Below, piece by piece: positions 7,265 to 12,030 of a stretch of 12,030 nucleotides of DNA. The position numbers were made by a program, and so were the translations under genes. Under the pieces are notes generated by a model. That model saw nothing but the letters and a program-made list of their open reading frames with translations. It was not told where the DNA came from and did not search any database. The DNA lies in the NCBI GenBank assembly GCA_002367105.1, contig DFCS01000035.1, positions 1-12,030 of the forward strand. Reading direction: 5' to 3'. Positions within the stretch are counted from its first letter, which is position 1. Every line of letters starts with the position of its first letter. The DNA comes from Hungatella sp. UBA3048. Lineage in GTDB: Bacteria > Bacillota > Clostridia > Lachnospirales > Lachnospiraceae.

Positions 7265-7294
7265 ATTATATGTTCCAACTTGCAAATATACCAA
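7265..7294 (-). promoter_or_regulatory. Promoter of the toxin mRNA
   Basis: On the minus strand TTGGTA (7294-7289) and TATAAT (7270-7265) are separated by 18 bases, giving a start near 7258 and a leader of about 70 bases. TATAATTATA is palindromic, and TATACT a few bases on with TTGCAA upstream is a less well spaced alternative. Confidence 0.55.
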
Positions 7295-7313
7295 TAAAAT
7301 ATGAAAATATCTG

Positions 7314-7353
7314 AAAAATCCCTCCCGGACAAAGTCGTTGTCTGAGAGGGATT
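7314..7353 (-). terminator. Strong minus-strand terminator upstream of the toxin promoter
   Basis: AATCCCTC (7317-7324) pairs with GAGGGATT (7346-7353). After one C-A mismatch CGGACAA pairs with TTGTCTG (one G-T) around AGTCG. On the minus strand the stem runs straight into five T residues, while the plus strand has none. It would stop minus-strand transcription before it enters the toxin gene. No intact minus-strand gene was found on its upstream side (7354-7552), so the gene it once served may be gone. Confidence 0.7.
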
Positions 7354-7462
7354 CGTAGTTTATGAATGAGATTATCAGGAAATGATGCTATAGGTTCTGA
7401 CACCTTTTTGATTTGCTTTATCCGCCTCCTTCCAGTTTTTGGATAGTGTACTATAAAATCCA

Positions 7463-7490
7463 TTGACAATTCAAAGAAGCACGATATAAT
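7463..7490 (+). promoter_or_regulatory. Consensus promoter of the ABC exporter operon
   Basis: A perfect TTGACA (7463-7468) and a perfect TATAAT (7485-7490) are separated by 16 bases. The transcript should start near 7497, about 56 bases before the first exporter gene. A promoter this strong makes sense if the operon is normally held down by a repressor. Confidence 0.8.
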
Positions 7491-7504
7491 AGTTATGTGT
7501 GCAA

Positions 7505-7534
7505 TTGTTGTGAATGCAATAATTGCTACAACAA
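7505..7534. promoter_or_regulatory. Dyad operator candidate for the MarR regulator
   Basis: TTGTTGT (7505-7511) and its reverse complement ACAACAA (7528-7534) flank a smaller palindrome GCAAT-A-ATTGC (7516-7526). The dyad lies just downstream of the predicted transcript start, where a bound repressor would block transcription. MarR proteins bind such AT-rich dyads, often with TTGC/GCAA half-sites, and a MarR gene ends this operon. Binding is inferred. Confidence 0.5.
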
Positions 7535-7552
7535 CTAATACGGGAGCCTGAT

Positions 7553-9280
7553 ATGAAAAATTTAATTCTCTATGCAAAAAAATACAAAAAAGAATTCATT
7601 CTAGCGATCATCTGTATTGAGGCGGAAACCATTTTTGAATTAGTTATTCCCATGATTATGGCTGACATCATTGATGTGGGAGTTGCAAACGGTGATAGAA
7701 ATTACATATTTCTAAAAGGATTTCAAATGGTATTCTTTGCTGTTATTTCTCTTTTTCTGGGGCATGCATGCGCCCGGTATACCGCGATCTGCGGAAATGG
7801 TGTGGGAGCTCAGATCCGAATGGCAGAGTTTCAAAAAATGCAGACTTATTCTTTTGCTAACACGGACCGGTTCAGTACCCCTTCTCTGGTAACAAGGCTA
7901 ACAAGCGACATTACCACAATCCAGAATTCTATTACAAACGGAATGCGTCCCGGTTTTCGTTCTCCAGTGATGATGCTGACTGCATTGATCGTTTCCTTCC
8001 GGTTGAACGCCGAACTGGCTGTGGTATTTTTAATTGCAGCCCCCCTACTGGCCGTCATCTTATTTTTAATCATCAAAAATGTCAGACCCTTATACACAAA
8101 AATGCAGGGAGCAGTTGATCTTGTGAACCGAATCATTCAGGAGAATCTGATAGCCATCCGCGTGGTAAAGGCTTATGTACGGGGCGATCATGAGATAAGT
8201 AAGTTTAAAGAGGGAAACATGAATTTACAGAATTCATCTGAAAGGTCCTTTTCCCTGGCAGCCTTAAATATGCCTGCCTTACAGTTTGTTATGTACGGGA
8301 CCATATTAAGTATCCTTTGGTTTGGCGGAAACCTGGTTATGATCGGTAACATGAAGGTAGGTGCCCTGACCAGCTTTCTTAGCTACGTATTGCAGGTGCT
8401 TAATTCCCTTATGATGTTTTCCAATGTTTTTCTTTTGTTTACCCGGTCCTTAACCTCATGGAAGAGGATTTCAGAAGTATTAGAGGAAGAACCGACCATC
8501 AATGATGACCGTGCAAAGGATATCACCATCAAGGAAGGAAGGATCCGGTTCGAACATGTATATTTTAAATATAAGGAGGATGCAAAGGAATATGTGCTTT
8601 CCGATATCTCATTTGAGATTGGACCTGGTGAGACCATAGGAATCATTGGTCAGACAGGCGCCGCCAAAAGCACCCTGGTACAGCTGATTCCAAGGCTTTA
8701 TGAGGCGACCGCCGGTAATATTATCATAGACGGCCACCCCATATACGAATATACCCAGGACCACCTAAGGGATTCCATTGCCATGGTGTTACAGAAGAAC
8801 ACCCTTTTTTCCGGCTCAGTGAAAGAAAATCTTTACTGGGGAAAAGAGGACGCAACGGACGAAGAAATAGAGAGGGCATGCAGCATTGCCTGTGTTGACG
8901 AATTTATCGGCCGCCTGGATCATGGATATGATACGGAACTGGGACAGGGAGGAGTTAATGTCTCAGGCGGGCAGAAACAGCGGCTGTGCATTGCGAGAGC
9001 GATCTTAAAAGCGCCCAAGGTACTTATTCTGGATGATTCAACAAGCGCCCTCGATACCGAGACAGAAGCAAAAATAAAAGAGGGCCTGGAAAAATCCCTT
9101 CCCGGCATGACAAAGATCATTATCAGCCAGCGGATCTCCTCTATCATGGATGCCGATCAGATCATTATTCTTGATGACGGAAAAATAAATGCCATTGGAA
9201 CTCATAATCAGCTGCTGGCAGACAATGAAATATATCAGGATATTTATTTTTCCCAGCAGAAAGGAGGTGGCCAGTCCTGA
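7553..9280 (+). CDS. ABC exporter half-transporter with degenerate ATP site (LmrC/YfiB-type)
   Basis: 575 residues, the usual length for this family, starting at ATG 7553 with GGGAG six bases upstream. Residues about 1-310 hold the six-helix membrane domain and about 325-575 the ATPase domain. Walker A is GQTGAAKST at 366-374, with Ala371 where Gly is usual. The Q-loop glutamine is Q414, the signature VSGGQ 470-474, and Walker B ends in D494-D495, so Asp replaces the catalytic Glu. The switch position is Gln526 rather than His. These changes mark the partner with the non-hydrolysing site in heterodimeric exporters such as TM287/288 and LmrCD. The signature is intact and should complete the working site formed with the next gene's product. 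The gene overlaps that gene by one base (TGATG). Likely role is export of drugs or other hydrophobic compounds across the cytoplasmic membrane; the substrate is unknown. Confidence 0.88.
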   Translation: MKNLILYAKKYKKEFILAIICIEAETIFELVIPMIMADIIDVGVANGDRNYIFLKGFQMVFFAVISLFLGHACARYTAICGNGVGAQIRMAEFQKMQTYSFANTDRFSTPSLVTRLTSDITTIQNSITNGMRPGFRSPVMMLTALIVSFRLNAELAVVFLIAAPLLAVILFLIIKNVRPLYTKMQGAVDLVNRIIQENLIAIRVVKAYVRGDHEISKFKEGNMNLQNSSERSFSLAALNMPALQFVMYGTILSILWFGGNLVMIGNMKVGALTSFLSYVLQVLNSLMMFSNVFLLFTRSLTSWKRISEVLEEEPTINDDRAKDITIKEGRIRFEHVYFKYKEDAKEYVLSDISFEIGPGETIGIIGQTGAAKSTLVQLIPRLYEATAGNIIIDGHPIYEYTQDHLRDSIAMVLQKNTLFSGSVKENLYWGKEDATDEEIERACSIACVDEFIGRLDHGYDTELGQGGVNVSGGQKQRLCIARAILKAPKVLILDDSTSALDTETEAKIKEGLEKSLPGMTKIIISQRISSIMDADQIIILDDGKINAIGTHNQLLADNEIYQDIYFSQQKGGGQS

Positions 9281-11136
9281 TGAAGGATACCGGACATGTA
9301 AGACCCCAAAACACAAAAAAAGCTCTGGTAAAGCTTTTTAAATACATCGGCCATTATAAGCTTTCCATGCTGGCCATAGCGATCCTGGTCAGCATCAGTG
9401 CATTTTCCGGAATCATGGGAACCTATCTGCTGAAACCGGTCATAAACGAATATATTCTGCCGGGTAATATACCCGGTCTTGTGAGAATGATTGTTATTAT
9501 GGGTCTGATCTATCTTGCGGGAGCCATTTCCTGCCTGCTTTATAGCCGGATGATGGTTCACGTTTCCCAGCAGGTGGTCAGTGAGATAAGAATAGACTTA
9601 TTCCACCATACCCAGAAGCTTCCTCTAGAATTTTTTGATACCCATACACATGGGGATTTAATGAGTCACTTTACAAATGACGTAGACACCATATCGGAAG
9701 CGCTCAATAACAGCTTTACATTGCTGATCCAGAGCTTTATCACTTCCACAGGAACAATTATCATGCTGATTCTCCTGGACTGGAAGCTGTCATTCATCGT
9801 TGTATTTTTTCTCCTGATTATGTTAATATATATTCGTCACAATGGAACGCTGAGCAAAAGATATTTTGCAGAACAGCAGAAGAATCTTGGAAATATTAAT
9901 GGTTATGTTGAGGAAATGGTGGAGGGGCAGAAAGTAGAAAAGATTTTCCGACATGAAAAACAGGATTTAAAAAAGTTCTGTGAGCTGAATGAGAAATTGA
10001 GAATTTCCTCAACAATGGCCGCAACTTATACAGGCATTACCGTTCCTACGATAGTTTCTCTTTCTTATATTAATTATGCCATTTCTGCCTGTGTGGGCGG
10101 ATTGTTCGCTCTGTCCGGACTGATTAATATGGGAACTCTGGCCTCCTACTTGGTTTATGTCAGGCAGAGTGCCATGCCTATGAACCAGTTTACCATGCAG
10201 ATCAATTTTCTCATGGTAGCGCTGGCCAGTGCAGAAAAGATCTTTCATATGATGGAGGAAGAGCCTGAATCTGATGAAGGAACCGTCACCTTAAAGAGGG
10301 TGGAGCAGGAGGCGGATGGGAGCCTTAAGGAAACGGATATTTATACCGGTTCGTTTGCCTGGAAAGTTCCAGACAGAGATCATGGATATCTTCTGGTCCC
10401 TTTGAAGGGAGATGTCCGGTTTCACGATGTGGTTTTCGGTTATACAGGCGGAAACACGATTTTAAACAGCATCAGCCTGTATGCCAAGCCTGGTCAGAAG
10501 ATTGCATTCGTAGGATCTACCGGCGCAGGCAAAACGACCATCATCAACCTTATCAACCGATTTTATGAATTAAATGGAGGCACCATAACCTATGATGGAA
10601 TTGATATCCGAAACATCAAAAAAGATGATTTAAGGCGTTCTATCTCTCTGGTCATTCAGGACACACACTTATTTACCGGAACCATTTCAGATAATATCCG
10701 GTATGGAAGACTGAATGCTTCCCATGAAGACATACTGGCCGCTGCAAAAATCGCAAATGCGGATTCCTTTATAAGACGTCTTCCTAATGGATACGATACA
10801 ATGTTAGAAAGTGACGGCAGCAATTTATCACAGGGGCAGAGGCAGCTGATTGCCATTGCCAGAGCTGCCATATCACAGCCGCCTGTTCTTGTCATGGATG
10901 AAGCCACCAGCTCCATTGATACACGAACGGAAAAACTCATAGAAAAAGGGATGGATGCCCTTATGAAAGACCGGACGGTATTCGTCATTGCCCACAGGCT
11001 TTCCACCGTAAGAAACTCAGATGCCATCCTGGTTCTTGAAAAAGGGGAGATTATTGAGCGGGGCAGCCATGACGAATTGCTGCAGGAAAAAGGGAAATAT
11101 TATCAACTGCATACAGGGCAGTTTGAATTAGAGTGA
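9280..11136 (+). CDS. ABC exporter half-transporter with catalytic ATP site (LmrD/YfiC-type)
   Basis: 618 residues. The ATG shares its A with the previous gene's TGA, and GGAGG at 9263-9267 lies 12 bases upstream, so the pair is probably translationally coupled. A six-helix membrane domain (about 30-320) is followed by a linker of about 60 residues with a SFAWKVPD stretch, which is characteristic of this clostridial exporter subfamily, and then the ATPase domain. Walker A is GSTGAGKTT at 412-420, Q-loop Q460, signature LSQGQ at 516-520 (Gln in place of Gly), Walker B with catalytic E541, and switch H572. Its intact Walker motifs pair with the first protein's VSGGQ to form the hydrolysing site. 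Its altered LSQGQ faces the first protein's altered Walker site. The two proteins thus make one heterodimer. Confidence 0.88.
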   Translation: MKDTGHVRPQNTKKALVKLFKYIGHYKLSMLAIAILVSISAFSGIMGTYLLKPVINEYILPGNIPGLVRMIVIMGLIYLAGAISCLLYSRMMVHVSQQVVSEIRIDLFHHTQKLPLEFFDTHTHGDLMSHFTNDVDTISEALNNSFTLLIQSFITSTGTIIMLILLDWKLSFIVVFFLLIMLIYIRHNGTLSKRYFAEQQKNLGNINGYVEEMVEGQKVEKIFRHEKQDLKKFCELNEKLRISSTMAATYTGITVPTIVSLSYINYAISACVGGLFALSGLINMGTLASYLVYVRQSAMPMNQFTMQINFLMVALASAEKIFHMMEEEPESDEGTVTLKRVEQEADGSLKETDIYTGSFAWKVPDRDHGYLLVPLKGDVRFHDVVFGYTGGNTILNSISLYAKPGQKIAFVGSTGAGKTTIINLINRFYELNGGTITYDGIDIRNIKKDDLRRSISLVIQDTHLFTGTISDNIRYGRLNASHEDILAAAKIANADSFIRRLPNGYDTMLESDGSNLSQGQRQLIAIARAAISQPPVLVMDEATSSIDTRTEKLIEKGMDALMKDRTVFVIAHRLSTVRNSDAILVLEKGEIIERGSHDELLQEKGKYYQLHTGQFELE

Positions 11137-11146
11137 TGAAATGAAA

Positions 11147-11194
11147 GCGAAGGGCACAACTGTTTCATGACTTATTTGTGCCCTTTGCAAAGGG
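11147..11194 (+). promoter_or_regulatory. Hairpin between exporter and MarR gene, overlapping a competing palindrome
   Basis: GCGAAGGGCACAA (11147-11159) pairs with TTGTGCCCTTTGC (11176-11188) over 13 base pairs with one wobble. No T tract follows, so it is not a standard terminator. Its 3' arm overlaps a second perfect palindrome, CCCTTTGCAAAGGG (11181-11194), whose right half is the MarR ribosome-binding site. The large hairpin would free that site, while its absence would allow CCCTT to pair with AAGGG. It may therefore tune MarR translation, protect the upstream mRNA end, or reduce read-through. Confidence 0.5.
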
Positions 11195-11200
11195 AAAGGA

Positions 11201-11641
11201 ATGATAAAATATATGAAGCAATATAATGTGAGAGAGCTATTGGCTCGTGAAGAAAAGGCCAGGAAACAGATAATTTCTCCGCTTCTGTCAAATATCGGAT
11301 TGACGCCTGGGCAGGGACATGCAAGGATCTTATATCATCTTTTACAAAAAGACCATATCACCCAAAAAGAGCTGGCAGACCGATGCCATTTCGATACGGC
11401 CACCATGTCAAGAAATATAGACAAAATGCAGGATATGGGGTTCCTGCTCAGAGAAAATAATCCGGACTGCAGACGTTCCGTTCTGATCAGCCTTACGGAA
11501 AAAGGGGTTGTTGAAGCAGAAGAGGTAAGAAAAGTTTTCAAGCAGTTTGAAGAACTTATCTGCTCTGATATCCCTGAAGACGAGATAGCAGTATTCTGTA
11601 AAGTGTTAATGAAAATGTGCGACAATCTGGAAGCTTATTAA
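11201..11641 (+). CDS. MarR-family transcriptional regulator
   Basis: 146 residues, standard MarR length, from ATG 11201 with AAAGGG six bases upstream (an in-frame ATG at 11213 is an alternative start). The winged-helix domain is clear: ITQKELADRCHFDTATMSR at about 53-71 holds the turn and recognition helix, and the wing carries D89-C-R91-R92 followed by LISLTEKG. Flanking helices at both ends serve dimerisation. MarR proteins usually repress nearby exporter genes and let go when they bind a toxic ligand. It follows the exporter pair by 64 bases on the same strand, so it is probably co-transcribed and represses its own operon through the dyad near 7520. Ligand unknown. Confidence 0.88.
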   Translation: MIKYMKQYNVRELLAREEKARKQIISPLLSNIGLTPGQGHARILYHLLQKDHITQKELADRCHFDTATMSRNIDKMQDMGFLLRENNPDCRRSVLISLTEKGVVEAEEVRKVFKQFEELICSDIPEDEIAVFCKVLMKMCDNLEAY

Positions 11642-11740
11642 ATTCTGGAAAGTATGAGAAAAAGGAGCGTTCAGCATAATGTCATGAAATCAGCGGCCAT
11701 TTTAACAATCACCTTTTATCCCATACGCGGGTAAATAAAA

Positions 11741-11774
11741 AGAACGGGAAATCAAATGATTTCCCGCTCTTTTT
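11741..11774. terminator. Two-way terminator between the MarR operon and tRNA cluster
   Basis: AGAACGGGAAATCA (11741-11754) pairs with TGATTTCCCGCTCT (11757-11770) with one mismatch. TTTTT follows on the plus strand, and on the minus strand the stem runs into a TTTTT-ATTT tract. It can end both the exporter-MarR transcript and the converging tRNA transcript. The 99 bases between the MarR stop and this stem hold no gene. Confidence 0.88.
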
Positions 11775-11785
11775 CGATGCATTCA

Positions 11786-11858
11786 TGAGACACCGGGGAT
11801 TCGAACCCCGGACAACTTGATTAAAAGTCAAGTGCTCTACCACCTGAGCTAGTATCCC
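11786..11858 (-). tRNA. tRNA-Lys (anticodon TTT)
   Basis: 73 bases on the minus strand. Acceptor strands GGGATAC and GTGTCTC pair with two G-T wobbles, the D-arm is GCTC/GAGC, and the anticodon stem CTTGA/TCAAG encloses loop CTTTTAA with anticodon TTT. The T-arm is CGGGG-TTCGAAT-CCCCG. The discriminator is A and no CCA is encoded. It is the last member of the minus-strand cluster before the two-way terminator. Confidence 0.95.
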
Positions 11859-11861
11859 ATA

Positions 11862-11933
11862 CTGGGCTAGTTGGATTCGAACCAACGACTGCAGGAGTCA
11901 AAGTCCTGTGCCTTACCGCTTGGCGATAGCCCA
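11862..11933 (-). tRNA. tRNA-Gln (anticodon TTG)
   Basis: 72 bases on the minus strand. Acceptor strands TGGGCTA and TAGCCCA are perfectly paired, including the U1-A72 pair typical of bacterial tRNA-Gln. The anticodon stem CAGGA/TCCTG encloses loop CTTTGAC with anticodon TTG, and the T-arm is GTTGG-TTCGAAT-CCAAC. The discriminator is G and CCA is not encoded. Three bases separate it from tRNA-Lys, so the two are surely co-transcribed. Confidence 0.95.
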
Positions 11934-11947
11934 TTAAAACTTGTGAT

Positions 11948-11971
11948 AAAAAAAAATTCCCTAAAAGGGAA
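11948..11971 (-). terminator. Weak terminator-like hairpin between tRNA-His and tRNA-Gln
   Basis: On the minus strand TTCCC-TTTTA-GGGAA is followed by nine T residues. The stem is only five base pairs, so termination would be partial. It could lower expression of Gln and Lys relative to His, or be a processing signal. Confidence 0.35.
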
Positions 11972-11972
11972 A

Positions 11973-12030
11973 GGTGAGTACAGGGATTCGAACCCTGGGC
12001 CTCCAGAGCCACAATCTGGCGCGATAACCA
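11973..12030 (-). tRNA. tRNA-His (anticodon GTG), 5' end outside the window
   Basis: The minus strand shows the anticodon stem CCAGA/TCTGG with loop TTGTGGC (anticodon GTG), T-arm CAGGG-TTCGAAT-CCCTG, acceptor 3' strand TACTCAC and discriminator C, the histidine identity base. About 18 bases of the 5' end (acceptor strand and part of the D-arm) lie past the right edge. Confidence 0.92.

Noticed and set aside
7112..7297. Plus-strand frame of 61 codons opposite the toxin
   Set aside because: It is antisense to the better supported toxin gene, its leader and its promoter, and has no ribosome-binding site.
7523..7552. Upstream in-frame TTG as start of the first exporter gene
   Set aside because: It sits inside the operator dyad without a ribosome-binding site; ATG 7553 has GGGAG six bases upstream.
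7266..7577. Minus-strand frame of 103 codons with a hydrophobic segment
   Set aside because: It crosses the exporter promoter, the operator dyad and the minus-strand terminator and has no ribosome-binding site; the hydrophobic look is an effect of AT-rich DNA.
11642..11740. Possible gene start after MarR (AAAAAGGAG followed by ATG near 11680)
   Set aside because: The frame stops after two codons (ATG TCA TGA); at most the remains of a lost gene.
11821..12012. Minus-strand frame of 63 codons
   Set aside because: It is a translation of the tRNA-Lys, tRNA-Gln and tRNA-His genes, a common artefact of tRNA clusters.

Overview
The window looks like chromosomal DNA of a low-to-mid GC Gram-positive anaerobe of the Clostridia, most likely Lachnospiraceae (a Lacrimispora/Lachnoclostridium-type genome). 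The basis is strong GGAGG ribosome-binding sites, AT-rich spacers, a large secreted enzyme built from Ig-like modules and cell-wall-binding repeats, tRNA genes without an encoded CCA end, and a YfiBC/LmrCD-type exporter. The family-level assignment is inference.

Layout. Positions 1-18 are the 3' end of a plus-strand tRNA, followed by a terminator-like hairpin. Positions 81-545 are AT-rich and hold no convincing gene beyond a possible six-codon leader. Positions 563-6724 encode a 2053-residue secreted glycoside hydrolase of the GH59 (galactocerebrosidase-type) family. It has three copies of an Ig-like plus beta-rich module and a C-terminal wall-binding tail, and its start codon is TTG. A terminator follows. 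Positions 6791-6925 carry a transposase fragment, probably IS1182-like.

Positions 6977-7294 hold a compact locus that reads as a type I toxin-antitoxin system. A 28-residue holin-like membrane peptide lies on the minus strand and a short convergent RNA on the plus strand. The two share a two-way terminator and carry the same bipartite 5' sequence motif in inverted orientation. The toxin ribosome-binding site is buried in a hairpin.

Positions 7463-11641 form an apparent operon: near-consensus promoter, dyad operator candidate, two ABC exporter half-transporters that overlap by one base, and a MarR-family regulator downstream. Motif changes in the two ATPase domains are complementary, as in heterodimeric exporters with one degenerate ATP site. 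The MarR protein probably senses a toxic compound and represses the exporter. A two-way terminator then separates this operon from a minus-strand tRNA cluster (His, Gln, Lys) that runs off the right end.

The most notable items are the toxin-antitoxin locus, the multi-module GH59 protein and the transposase relic. No CRISPR array, phage structural gene or intact insertion sequence is visible.
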